The notes under the pieces were generated by a model. That model had not been told where the DNA came from and did not search any database. It saw only the letters and a program-made list of their open reading frames with translations. From Rhodobacteraceae bacterium EL53 (GTDB taxonomy: Bacteria; Pseudomonadota; Alphaproteobacteria; Rhodobacterales; Rhodobacteraceae): a DNA stretch of 64,000 nt. The DNA lies in contig OMPR01000013.1 in the NCBI GenBank assembly GCA_900313015.1, positions 278,725-342,724 on the forward strand, given 5' to 3'. The position numbers and the translations under genes are program-made. Positions 51,658 to 60,131 of the stretch are shown one piece after another (the first letter of the stretch is position 1; each line of letters starts with the position of its first letter).

Positions 51658-52242
51658 ATGGGTGTCCTGCGCGGCCTACGGGCTGGACTCGACTTTATCT
51701 ATCGCCTGATATTACGGTTAGTACCGTCAATCCGAACTGGATTGGACTTTACTTACCGTTTTGCTGAATTCCTCGCGGCCCTCTGCATGATCGCCATCCT
51801 TGGCTTGATCGTTTTGCAGATGCTGGCCCGATGGTCATCCGAGGTTTTCCCGGGCGCGCCAGAATATGCGGCCTATTTCATGGCGGCAGCCTCTTTTATG
51901 GGCTTCGGCGCAGCGCTGAACCGCGGGGCACACATCCGCGTGTCCCTGTTGCTAAATGCCGTTGGGCCAAACGCCAAACGCTATGTCGACATCTGGTGTT
52001 TCACAGTTGCCGCGGTGACCATGTGGTACTTTTGCTGGCACGCCCGGCAATTCGTCTATTGGTCTTGGAAATTCAACGATGTCAGTCAGGCGCAGGACAA
52101 AACTGCGCTGTGGATACCGCAGTCGGTGATGATCATCGGCGGGGTCATTCTGGCCATCGCCCTGACAGATCATCTGTTGCACCTGATCTTCACAGGCAAG
52201 CATCGCATCCACAACGACAACATCGAAACGCAGGAGGTCTGA
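51658..52242 (+). CDS. dctQ: TRAP transporter small permease DctQ
   Basis: 194 residues with AGGAGGG 7 bases before the ATG. Four membrane helices are visible: FLAALCMIAILGLIVLQMLA, YFMAAASFMGFGAALNR, CFTVAAVTMWYFCWH and SVMIIGGVILAIALTDHLL. The DctQ block GAALNRGAHIRVSLLL is present. DctQ supports DctM in the inner membrane. It is followed by dctM after 4 bases. Confidence 0.93.
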   Translation: MGVLRGLRAGLDFIYRLILRLVPSIRTGLDFTYRFAEFLAALCMIAILGLIVLQMLARWSSEVFPGAPEYAAYFMAAASFMGFGAALNRGAHIRVSLLLNAVGPNAKRYVDIWCFTVAAVTMWYFCWHARQFVYWSWKFNDVSQAQDKTALWIPQSVMIIGGVILAIALTDHLLHLIFTGKHRIHNDNIETQEV

Positions 52243-52246
52243 GAAA

Positions 52247-53566
52247 ATGGACTATGTCTTTCTTGTCCTGATCTTTCTGGGCGTTCTTTTCATGCTCTTG
52301 GGCAGCGGTGTCTGGGTCGGTATCGCCATGATGGGCGTGTCGTGGGTTGCGCTCGAGATGTTCTCGAATTCCACCACCATCGGCCAGGATATGGTTAGCC
52401 AGATCTGGTCTGCCTCCAAATCCTGGGAACTTGCGGCGCTGCCCATGTTCATCTGGATGGGGGAAATCCTGTTCCGTACTCGCCTGTCCGAGGACATGTT
52501 CAAAGGTCTATCCCCTTGGATGGCGAAACTGCCCGGCGGTCTGGTGCACGCCAATATCGTCGGCTGTACCGTCTTTGCCGCCGTCTCTGGCAGTTCGGCC
52601 GCGACACTGACCACCGTTGGCAAAATGTCGATCCCGGAACTGCGCAAGCGGAACTACCCCGAACAAATGACCATCGGCACGCTGGCCGGGGCCGCGACAC
52701 TGGGCCTGATGATCCCGCCCTCGCTGACGCTGATCGTCTACGGTGTGACCATTGATGGCGTGTCGATCATCAAACTGTTCTTTGCTGGCGTGATCCCGGG
52801 CCTCGTATTGGCGTCCATGTTCATGATCTACGTGGCGGTCTACTCCAAACTCTCCAAAAGCTGGAACCCCGACCAAGAAGACGGCATGTCCTTTATGGAC
52901 AAGCTCAAGAACTCGCGCTTTTTGATCCCGGTGATCCTGCTGGTTCTGGTGGTGATCGGGTCGATGTACCTTGGCTTTGCCACCCCGACCGAGGCTGCTG
53001 CCATTGGTGTTGTGGGCGCGTGGACGCTGGCCCTGATCCAAGGCTCGCTGACTTGGACGACCTTCAAGGAAAGCACCATCGGCGCTGTTCGCACCTCAGC
53101 CATGATCGCTCTGATCCTTGCTGGCTCGGCCTTCCTGAAGTTCGCGATGGCCAAAACCGGCCTGCCCAAGGAATTGGCCGAACTGATCGCCAGCTGGGAA
53201 TTTTCCAAATTCTGGCTGCTGATGGTCCTCTTGGTGTTCTACATCATCCTGGGCTGTTTTCTGGACGGGATTTCCACCGTGGTGCTGACCATGGCGGTGC
53301 TGGAGCCGGTTGTGCGCAGCGCGGGCATCGACCTGATCTGGTTTGGTATCTTCATCGTGGTGGTCGTCGAAATGGCGCAGATCACTCCGCCGATCGGGTT
53401 CAACCTCTTTGTGATGCAAGGTATGACGCATCATGAAATGGGCTTTATCGCCCGGGCCGCATTCCCGATGTTCCTAATTATGGTTGTGATGGTCTTTGTC
53501 CTGATCGCCTTCCCGGAACTGGCCACATGGCTGCCGGATAACCTCAGGTCTGGACCCAACGGGTGA
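52247..53566 (+). CDS. dctM: TRAP transporter large permease DctM
   Basis: 439 residues, about 12-13 membrane helices. Family blocks are clear: GVWVGIAMMGVSWVALEMFS, MFIWMGEILFRTRLSEDMF, GGLVHANIVGCTVFAAVSGS (the SGS Na+ loop), LMIPPSLTLIVYGV and MAQITPPIGFNLFVMQGMT. It is the Na+-driven transport subunit of the DctPQM system. It is 20 bases from the next gene. Confidence 0.95.
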   Translation: MDYVFLVLIFLGVLFMLLGSGVWVGIAMMGVSWVALEMFSNSTTIGQDMVSQIWSASKSWELAALPMFIWMGEILFRTRLSEDMFKGLSPWMAKLPGGLVHANIVGCTVFAAVSGSSAATLTTVGKMSIPELRKRNYPEQMTIGTLAGAATLGLMIPPSLTLIVYGVTIDGVSIIKLFFAGVIPGLVLASMFMIYVAVYSKLSKSWNPDQEDGMSFMDKLKNSRFLIPVILLVLVVIGSMYLGFATPTEAAAIGVVGAWTLALIQGSLTWTTFKESTIGAVRTSAMIALILAGSAFLKFAMAKTGLPKELAELIASWEFSKFWLLMVLLVFYIILGCFLDGISTVVLTMAVLEPVVRSAGIDLIWFGIFIVVVVEMAQITPPIGFNLFVMQGMTHHEMGFIARAAFPMFLIMVVMVFVLIAFPELATWLPDNLRSGPNG

Positions 53567-53586
53567 TTGGGTAAGGAGCGGATACC

Positions 53587-54519
53587 ATGCACCTCGGACT
53601 GGCGTTCATCGCCCGTCATGGCAAGTTTGGCCTGATTATCGGGCTGGTGGCCGGGCTGTTATTGCCCGGCCTCGCCGCTGTGATGCGCCCGTGGATCCCG
53701 GAAATGGTGGCCCTGCTGCTGTTTCTGACCGCCTTTCGCATCGGTCCGGTTGAAGCCGTCGAAAGCCTCGATGCCCTGACCCGCACCGCCGCAACCGCGC
53801 TGGTGCTGCAACTGGTGCTGCCGTTGGGGTTCATTGCCTGCCTCTGGCTGTTTGGCCTGTCCCTAACACCACTGGCCATGGCCGCCGTTTTGGTTCTGGC
53901 CGCGCCGTCGGTTACTGGGTCGGCCAATTTTTCGATCCTTTTGGGCCATGACCCGGCCCCGGCGCTGCGCCTGTTGATCCTTGGCACTGCCATCCTGCCG
54001 CTGACCTGTATCCCTGTGTTCTTTTTCCTTCCCGAACTGGGTGGCGTGGGCGAAGTGCTGCGCGCCGCTGCCCGCTTGCTTGGCGTGATCTTGACTGCCG
54101 CCGTGCTGGGCTTTGCCTTGCGATACTGGGGCTTTCGAACCCTGTCGGACCGCAACCGCGCCTCGGTTGATGGGGTGACAGTGATCGCGCTGGCGGTGAT
54201 CGTGATCGCCCTCATGTCCGCCATCCGCCCTGCATGGGACCGCGACCCGTGGGAGCTGGGGTTCTGGCTGCTTGCGGCCTTTGGCATCAATTTCGGCGCG
54301 CAGATCGTGACCTATCTGGGCCTCAGCGCGCTGGGCCGTCGCGACGCGGTGCCCGTCAGCATCGTATCGGGCAACCGCAACTTTGCCCTGTTCCTTGTGG
54401 CGCTGCCACCCGAGACGACCGAACCCCTTTTGGTTTTCCTTGGCTGCTATCAATTCCCAATGTACCTGACCCCAACACTCTTGCGGAGACTCTATGCCCC
54501 ACGCCCCTCAGCCCTCTGA
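53587..54519 (+). CDS. BASS/SBF-like membrane transporter
   Basis: 310 residues, 8-10 membrane helices over the whole length, no signal peptide. The pattern (FGLIIGLVAGLLLPGLAAVM, PLAMAAVLVLAAPSVTGSAN, VSIVSGNRNFALFLVALP) matches the bile-acid:sodium symporter-like superfamily in weak form: SGNRN is the conserved late helix motif. It likely moves a small organic anion, perhaps exporting a product or importing a related substrate of the TRAP system. Its last 26 bases overlap pxpB. Confidence 0.7.
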   Translation: MHLGLAFIARHGKFGLIIGLVAGLLLPGLAAVMRPWIPEMVALLLFLTAFRIGPVEAVESLDALTRTAATALVLQLVLPLGFIACLWLFGLSLTPLAMAAVLVLAAPSVTGSANFSILLGHDPAPALRLLILGTAILPLTCIPVFFFLPELGGVGEVLRAAARLLGVILTAAVLGFALRYWGFRTLSDRNRASVDGVTVIALAVIVIALMSAIRPAWDRDPWELGFWLLAAFGINFGAQIVTYLGLSALGRRDAVPVSIVSGNRNFALFLVALPPETTEPLLVFLGCYQFPMYLTPTLLRRLYAPRPSAL

Positions 54520-55255
54520 CTCCTATCCGCTGGTGCGCAATGTCGGGCTGGACGGCATGCTGGTCAGCTTTGCCGACACCATGACTGAACCCTCAAACCG
54601 TGCTGCCCTCGCGTTTCGCGGCGCGCTCGAGGCTGCGCGCTGGGACGGGGTGATCGAGACCTCAACCTCGCTGGCCTCGGCCTATGTCCGGTTCGATCCG
54701 CTACAGATCCCGCATGCAGATATTGCCACGCGCCTGAACGTGCTGCTCGCCACCTGCGATTGGTACGCCGAGGCGCTGCCGACCGGGCGCAAGCTCTGGC
54801 GGGTGCCGACGGTCTATGGCACAGACCTTGCGCCGCAACTCGAAGATGCGGCTGCGGCCGCGGGCCTGTCGGCCTCTGACGCCATCACCCGATTGGCGGC
54901 CTCCCGTGTCCGGGTGCTCACCATTGGGTTCGCGCCGGGTCAGCCGTACCTCGGGCCGCTGGGTCCCGAATTCAACATCCCCCGCCTGCAAGAGCTGAAC
55001 CCGATGGTGCCCGAGGGCGCGCTGGTGCTGGCAATTTCGCAGTTTGTGCTGTTCTCGGGTCCAACCCCCACCGGCTGGCGTCACGTGGGCCAAACCGCAT
55101 TCCGCTGTTTCCGTCCGGAAATGGCGCAGAGCTTTGCGCTCAATCCCGGGGATGAGATGATGTTCGAACCCATCACCAAGTCCGAGCTGGACCAGATCCG
55201 CGCCAACAACGCAGACGGCACTGGCGGCGCGACGTGTGAGGAGATCACGACATGA
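54494..55255 (+). CDS. pxpB: 5-oxoprolinase subunit PxpB
   Basis: 253 residues. The cyclophilin-like carboxyltransferase-domain motifs are present: SAYVRFDPLQI, VPTVYGTDLAPQLEDAAAAA and VLTIGFAPGQPYLGPL. PxpB works with PxpC and PxpA to hydrolyse 5-oxoproline to glutamate at the cost of ATP (family work on the E. coli YbgJ/YbgK/YbgL proteins). The start overlaps the upstream permease by 26 bases, and its stop overlaps the pxpC ATG (ATGA). Confidence 0.9.
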   Translation: MPHAPQPSDSYPLVRNVGLDGMLVSFADTMTEPSNRAALAFRGALEAARWDGVIETSTSLASAYVRFDPLQIPHADIATRLNVLLATCDWYAEALPTGRKLWRVPTVYGTDLAPQLEDAAAAAGLSASDAITRLAASRVRVLTIGFAPGQPYLGPLGPEFNIPRLQELNPMVPEGALVLAISQFVLFSGPTPTGWRHVGQTAFRCFRPEMAQSFALNPGDEMMFEPITKSELDQIRANNADGTGGATCEEITT

Positions 55256-56271
55256 GCTTGATCGTCCACCGCATCGGTCCCGCTTGCACCATTCAGGATC
55301 AGGGCCGCCAAGGATATCTGGATCAGGGTCTGTCCCGATCTGGCGCAGCGGATCTGTTGGCCTTGTTTGAGGGCGCGGCCCTGCTGGGCCAAAGCCCGAC
55401 ATTGGCCGCGTTGGAAATGGCCGGAATGGGCGGCGAATTCGAGGCCAGCCAAGACACCGCCATCGCCCTGACCGGCGCCCCGATGCAGGCCAGCATCGAC
55501 GGCAGTGCAATCGCGTGGAACGCCTCGCACCAACTGCTCAAAGGGCAGCGCCTGTCGCTGGGGGCTGTGCTCAAGGGGGGCTATGGCTATCTGCATCTGG
55601 CGGGTGGCATAGACACTCCCGTTGTTCTGGGATCGCGCGCCGTGCACGTGACCGCCAAAGTGGGGCAGGGGGTGCAGGTCGGGGACACGTTGCCCGCTGG
55701 CGCAGACACCGCGCGCACCGGCATGAAGCTCACCCCCGCGCCGCGCCTGACAGGCGGCACCTTGCGGATCGTGCCCAGCTTTCAAACTGCGCTGTTTGCG
55801 CAAGAGACACTGGATCGGTTCGAAGCCATTGAATTCACCCGTGGCCCGCGCGCCAACCGCATGGGCATGCAGATGGAAACCGCAGGCGAGGGCTTTGCCG
55901 CCGCCGGTCAGCTCAACATCCTGTCCGAGGTCATCACCCAAGGGGACATCCAGATGACTGGCACCGGCAACCCGTTCATTTTGCTGCCGGAATGCCAGAC
56001 CACGGGCGGTTACCCAAGGATCGGCACCGTGCTCCCCTGCGATCTGCCCCGCGCGGCGCAAACGCCAGCGGGTGCGCCCGTCCGGTTTCAGTTTGTCACG
56101 CTCGAAGATGCGGCCACCGCCCAAGCCAGCTTTGTCAAAGAGCTTACAAAACTGCCGGGCAAGGTCGAACCCCTGATCCGCGATCCCCATGACATTCCCG
56201 ATCTGCTGTCCTATCAATTGATCAGCGGTATGATCTCTGCTTCTGATACCCCACCAACACAGGAAACCTGA
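55252..56271 (+). CDS. pxpC: 5-oxoprolinase subunit PxpC
   Basis: 339 residues of the biotin-dependent carboxyltransferase-like family (allophanate hydrolase subunit 2 fold). Visible motifs: IGPACTIQDQGRQGYLDQGL, SGAADLLALFEGAALLG, YGYLHLAGGIDTPVVLGSRA, TRGPRANRMG and LPECQTTGGYPRIGTVLPCD. It contributes the catalytic partner of PxpB. Spacing to pxpA is 3 bases. Confidence 0.92.
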   Translation: MSLIVHRIGPACTIQDQGRQGYLDQGLSRSGAADLLALFEGAALLGQSPTLAALEMAGMGGEFEASQDTAIALTGAPMQASIDGSAIAWNASHQLLKGQRLSLGAVLKGGYGYLHLAGGIDTPVVLGSRAVHVTAKVGQGVQVGDTLPAGADTARTGMKLTPAPRLTGGTLRIVPSFQTALFAQETLDRFEAIEFTRGPRANRMGMQMETAGEGFAAAGQLNILSEVITQGDIQMTGTGNPFILLPECQTTGGYPRIGTVLPCDLPRAAQTPAGAPVRFQFVTLEDAATAQASFVKELTKLPGKVEPLIRDPHDIPDLLSYQLISGMISASDTPPTQET

Positions 56272-56274
56272 GCC

Positions 56275-57036
56275 ATGACATCCGTTGATTTGAACGCCGA
56301 TATGGGCGAAAGCTTTGGCCCATGGAATATGGGCGATGACGCTAGCCTGCTGAAAACCATCACCAGCGCCAATATCGCCTGCGGCTTTCACGCGGGCGAC
56401 CCGGACGTGATGGCCAAAACCATGACGCTGGCCGCTGAAAACGGCGTCGGCATCGGTGCCCACCCCGGTTTCCCGGACCTGCAAGGGTTCGGTCGGCGCA
56501 ATATGAAAGTGCCGCATGATACCCTACGCAACATGGTACGGTATCAATTGGGCGCGGCGCAGGGCATGGCCGATGCGCTGGGCATTACGGTGCGCCACCT
56601 GAAACTGCACGGCGCGCTGGCCAATATGTGTTCCGTGGACGCCGATATGGCGCGGGCCTGCTATCAGGGCGCGCTGGATGTGGACCCGGACATCATCATC
56701 ATGGTGCTGGCCGCCACCAAGCAAGAGGCCACCGTGCGCGACTTAGGTTGCAAATGGGTGGGCGAGATCTTTGCCGACCGTGCCTACAACGATGACGGCA
56801 CACTGGTGGATCGATCCCTGCCCGGCGCGGTGATCCACGATCCGGCCATCGCTGGTCCGCGTATTCTGGAAATGGTGCGCGCCGGCGCAATCATCACCGA
56901 AAGCGGCAAACACATCGACACCTCGATCGATACCATCTGCCTGCACGGCGACACCCCAACAGCGGTGCAACTGGCCAAATCCGTGCGCAACAGCCTGACA
57001 ACAGGTGGAATTTCAGTCACCAAATTCGAACTCTAA
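56275..57036 (+). CDS. pxpA: 5-oxoprolinase subunit PxpA (LamB/YcsF)
   Basis: 253 residues. The LamB/YcsF signature is complete: VDLNADMGESFGPWNMGDDA, NIACGFHAGDPDVMAKTMTL, GIGAHPGFPDLQGFGRRNMK, LKLHGALANM and ICLHGDTPTAVQLAKSVRNS. It completes the ATP-dependent 5-oxoprolinase. It is the last gene of the operon. Confidence 0.94.
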   Translation: MTSVDLNADMGESFGPWNMGDDASLLKTITSANIACGFHAGDPDVMAKTMTLAAENGVGIGAHPGFPDLQGFGRRNMKVPHDTLRNMVRYQLGAAQGMADALGITVRHLKLHGALANMCSVDADMARACYQGALDVDPDIIIMVLAATKQEATVRDLGCKWVGEIFADRAYNDDGTLVDRSLPGAVIHDPAIAGPRILEMVRAGAIITESGKHIDTSIDTICLHGDTPTAVQLAKSVRNSLTTGGISVTKFEL

Positions 57037-57214
57037 ATACTTCCTGGCATTTCACCCCCCCCCAAAGAAGTGCCGAATATGAGACTTAGACGATACAGAA
57101 CACGCTGTTTTCTCGTTTCTCAGTCGGTTTCTGGTAATTTCCTTGCTTTTGGCAAGGTGGAGGTTTCGTATGTCACATCAAATGTAGCAATTTGAGATTA
57201 GTGATAACGACGGG

Positions 57215-57475
57215 ATGACCAATAAACCAAGCAATATGCCCCATCTGACAACTTTGATGTTTGGGGACGGAACGCCGCGCAAGGCGTTTTTGACTGCTTT
57301 GGGCGTGGGCACGTTATTGACACTCATTAATCACGGGGACGTGCTTCTTTCGGGACATGCTCCACCATTGCACAAGGTGGTTTTGACATATTGTGTCCCG
57401 TATTGCGTCACGACTTGGGGGGCCGTGACAGGAAAACGCGCGCAGTTGGCCCGATTTGAGATGAGGCAACGTTAA
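57215..57475 (+). CDS. nrtS: NrtS-like nitrate/nitrite transporter
   Basis: 86 residues with two membrane helices: FLTALGVGTLLTLINHGDVL and KVVLTYCVPYCVTTWGAV. The motif (T)LINHGDVLLSG followed by LTYCVPYCVTTWGAV fits NrtS, a small nitrate/nitrite permease known from cyanobacteria and marine bacteria. It lies 24 bases before the start of the cyclase gene, so the two are probably co-transcribed. Confidence 0.8.
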   Translation: MTNKPSNMPHLTTLMFGDGTPRKAFLTALGVGTLLTLINHGDVLLSGHAPPLHKVVLTYCVPYCVTTWGAVTGKRAQLARFEMRQR

Positions 57476-57499
57476 TAATCTTTGGGGGGAATGATTATA

Positions 57500-58777
57500 A
57501 TGAATGCAGAACAGTTTTTTAGTGAAAAAAGTATCCTAGATTTAAGCTTTTTTAACTTCCGAAGCGCGATCACAGCAGCTTACTTTGCCAATCAGGATTT
57601 GGAAATTTTACGCGTGAACGATAACTTCAAATCGTTCTTCCCAATCTTGGGGAATGTCACAAACGCGTCTTTGCTGGATGTGCTTGAGCAATTGCACATT
57701 CCGGGCAAACAGATCGACACCTTCGTGACCGAATTGGAGGGCAAAGGGTTCGTTTTGTTGCCCGAGGTTCATGTCACCATTGAAGGGCAGGAAAAAATAT
57801 ACTCTTTGCTGTCAACACATACGAAGGATATGGATTTTTCTTACCTAAACGGTGTTCAAGGCCAGTTCGTCGATCGCACTCTGGAATGGCAACTGAAAAA
57901 AGAACGCGAGGATTTGCTAGAGCAAAAACTACGCGACCGGGAAATCATCGAAGAAAAAAGCCAACAGCTAGAGCACCTTGCCACGCGGTTGGCCAAGTAT
58001 CTTTCGCCACAAATCTACAGCAGTATTTTCTCGCAATCTGATGACGTCGTAAATCGACATGCCCGTAAAAACCTGACACTTTTCTTTTCTGATATCGTCC
58101 AATTCACCGACCTAAGCGATACGCTGGAACCCGAACGCTTGGCATTGGTGATCAATTCCTATCTCTCCGAGATGACCAAGATCGCGATCGAATGTGGCGG
58201 GACGATCGACAAATTCATTGGTGACGCCGTTCTGGTCTTTTTTGGCGACCCCGAAAGCGAGGGCGAGGTCAAAGATGCGCTCAAATGCGTGGATATGGCC
58301 CTGCGCATGCAGGAACGGGCGGCAGAACTGCAAGGGTACTGGCGTAAACTCGGCGTGCCGAATGGTCTGCGGGTTCGCATGGGGATTGCGACAGGGTTTT
58401 GTACGGTTGGTAACTTCGGTTCGGATCAACGATTGGATTATACCGTTCTGGGCAGTCCGGTGAACCTCGCTGCGCGCTTACAGGGGGCGGCTGACCCCGA
58501 TACCATATTGATGGATCAGAGCACCCAATCCCTGGTCTCAGATGCGGTGGATGCGACGTTCAAAGGTGAAATGACACCCCGAGGATTTTCCAGAACAGTC
58601 AGCTATTATGAGGTCGAAGGGCTCAAACCAAATTCCGACATTCGGACAACTCAGGCATTCAGCCATTTCGGGGAACACGTCGAAGTCAACGTGATCGACA
58701 GTTCCAATATCCGGGCGGCCATCGAAGAATTGCGTCAAATTCAAACGCAGTTCGAAAAGCAACTGCAGAACACTTGA
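57500..58777 (+). CDS. Class III nucleotide cyclase with N-terminal sensor and coiled coil
   Basis: 425 residues from ATG 57500, with GGGGGGA ending 10 bases upstream; TTG 57482 and ATG 57491 are less well spaced. The first 125 residues form a PAS-like sensor (FRSAITAAYFANQDLEILRV, NDNFKSFFPILGNVTNASLL). Residues about 125-165 are a signalling coiled coil (WQLKKEREDLLEQKLRDREI). The cyclase domain (190-370) has metal aspartates D198 (FFSDIVQFTDLSD) and D242 (DKFIGDAVLVFFG) and the NLAARLQGAAD block. With NrtS just upstream, nitrate, nitrite or NO is an attractive signal (inference). Confidence 0.92.
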   Translation: MNAEQFFSEKSILDLSFFNFRSAITAAYFANQDLEILRVNDNFKSFFPILGNVTNASLLDVLEQLHIPGKQIDTFVTELEGKGFVLLPEVHVTIEGQEKIYSLLSTHTKDMDFSYLNGVQGQFVDRTLEWQLKKEREDLLEQKLRDREIIEEKSQQLEHLATRLAKYLSPQIYSSIFSQSDDVVNRHARKNLTLFFSDIVQFTDLSDTLEPERLALVINSYLSEMTKIAIECGGTIDKFIGDAVLVFFGDPESEGEVKDALKCVDMALRMQERAAELQGYWRKLGVPNGLRVRMGIATGFCTVGNFGSDQRLDYTVLGSPVNLAARLQGAADPDTILMDQSTQSLVSDAVDATFKGEMTPRGFSRTVSYYEVEGLKPNSDIRTTQAFSHFGEHVEVNVIDSSNIRAAIEELRQIQTQFEKQLQNT

Positions 58778-58884
58778 ACATGACTTAAAGTACAGACGCA
58801 AAGTGATCATGGCTCTGGCCTGTTTTCAGATCCTGTGAATGCCAGATCACAAGGCGGGTCATTTTCTCTGGTATTGATGCGCCT

Positions 58885-59760
58885 TCAGATATCGGCTTTT
58901 GAGAGCAACCACCTTGAAAACACCCCCAATCCCTTGGGGCTGCGTCCCGGCACGGTCACGATATAATAACCCAGCCGTTCCTGTTTCAACGCGCAGATCC
59001 GCACCAGCGACCCGTTTTGTATTTCGCGCTCAACCAGCGACCGGGGCTGGACTGTGACGCCAAGCCCAGCGAGCGTGGCCGACATCACCAAGTCTCCGGT
59101 ATTCAGCAGGGTCAGGTTCAAGGCGTCCATCGACACCCCCTCCTGCGCGATCAGCGCACTGCGTTCCAACATGAACGATTCCATGACCCACGGCAGGTCC
59201 TGCACGTCGCTCAAACAGGTGGTGGTACGCCCCTCCAGCAGGTCGGGATGCGCCACCACCCAGAAATCCCCGTCGGTCAACAGCTCCATCTCCAACCCCG
59301 GCCAATCACCATCCCCATAGCGAATGGCTAAATCAAACCCGCCCCGGCGCATATCCACCAGATCGGTGCTGGGGTTGATGTTCAGCGTCACCTCAGGATG
59401 ACGGGCCCAGAACTCTCCGATCTGGGGCATCAACCAGTGTGACGCGAACGAGGGCGTTACCGAGATATGCAGCGGCCGATCCTCTGTCAGGCGTCGCAGG
59501 TCCTCAACCCCATCTGCAATGGTTTCAAACCCGGCACTCAGGGCGTCGGCCAACCGCTGGCCCTCAGGGCTAAGGATTAACCCACGCCCCTGTCGCACTA
59601 CCAACGCTTCGCCGAACTCCGCCTCCAGGCTGCGCACATGCTGGGCAATGGCCGCATGGGTCACATTCAGCTCGCGCGCGGCTTTGCTAAAGCTCTGCCC
59701 GCGTGCCGTGGCTTCGAATGCGCGCAACGCGGCCAGTGAAGGGATCCGGGACCAGTTCAT
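58885..59760 (-). CDS. LysR-family regulator (GcvA-like)
   Basis: 291 residues. The start reads MNWSRIPSLAALRAFEATAR and the winged helix SFSKAARELNVTHAAIAQHV. The N-terminal SLAALRAFEA and the effector part (ITPSF-like SVTPSFASHWLMPQIGEFWA, DLAIRYGDGDWPGLE) are of the GcvA/AmpR subgroup, often regulators of beta-lactamase, glycine cleavage or amino-acid genes. It is divergent from the 54-residue gene starting at 59867, its most likely target. Confidence 0.92.
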   Translation of the reverse strand: MNWSRIPSLAALRAFEATARGQSFSKAARELNVTHAAIAQHVRSLEAEFGEALVVRQGRGLILSPEGQRLADALSAGFETIADGVEDLRRLTEDRPLHISVTPSFASHWLMPQIGEFWARHPEVTLNINPSTDLVDMRRGGFDLAIRYGDGDWPGLEMELLTDGDFWVVAHPDLLEGRTTTCLSDVQDLPWVMESFMLERSALIAQEGVSMDALNLTLLNTGDLVMSATLAGLGVTVQPRSLVEREIQNGSLVRICALKQERLGYYIVTVPGRSPKGLGVFSRWLLSKADI

Positions 59761-59866
59761 CTATATGATAGCTCAACTAACATTTTGGAAATCATACTGA
59801 TTTGCCTCACTGGACATCAATCCCCTAATTTAAAGACAGACCACACCCCGAAGAAGGAGCTTCGAT

Positions 59867-60031
59867 ATGTTAGGAATTTTTGCATCCGTGATCAAAACCT
59901 CAACCGGTCAAGAGGCTTGGGATCCCCACCACACCCCCGCACCCCGCGCGCATCCTGTATTGGAACACGAACGCCGCAAAGGGCTGGAACTGCGCCGGTT
60001 TCTCAAAATTGACCGGACCCGCTGCAGCTGA
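59867..60031 (+). CDS. 54-aa protein divergent from the GcvA-like regulator
   Basis: Reads MLGIFASVIKTSTGQEAWDP, then HHTPAPRAHPVLEHERRKGL and ends RRFLKIDRTRCS. AAGGAG lies 7 bases before the ATG, a strong ribosome-binding site. The divergent promoter with a LysR gene supports expression. The middle is His/Pro/Arg-rich and the C-terminus basic. No family known to me. Confidence 0.6.
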   Translation: MLGIFASVIKTSTGQEAWDPHHTPAPRAHPVLEHERRKGLELRRFLKIDRTRCS

Positions 60032-60078
60032 GCACGCGGAAAACCCCCCGCGCACCCACACCCCGTAGACAAAGAAAA

Positions 60079-60103
60079 AGGCCATGGCTTGGGACCATGG
60101 CCT
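60079..60103 (-). terminator. Intrinsic terminator of the dacC-like gene
   Basis: Perfect 9-bp stem AGGCCATGG/CCATGGCCT with a 7-base loop. On the minus strand it is followed by TTTTCTTTGTC. It separates the 54-aa gene from the convergent carboxypeptidase gene. Confidence 0.8.
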
Positions 60104-60131
60104 ATTTGCACGAGGTGGTAGGTGTCGGGTC

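Noticed and set aside
57055-57063. C9 tract before nrtS as a phase-variation switch
   Set aside because: It is 150 bases upstream of the gene and outside any frame or clear promoter spacer; too weak to claim.
57170-57188. Five-codon leader peptide (MSHQM) before nrtS
   Set aside because: A good ribosome-binding site precedes it, but it is too short to distinguish from chance and no attenuator hairpin follows.
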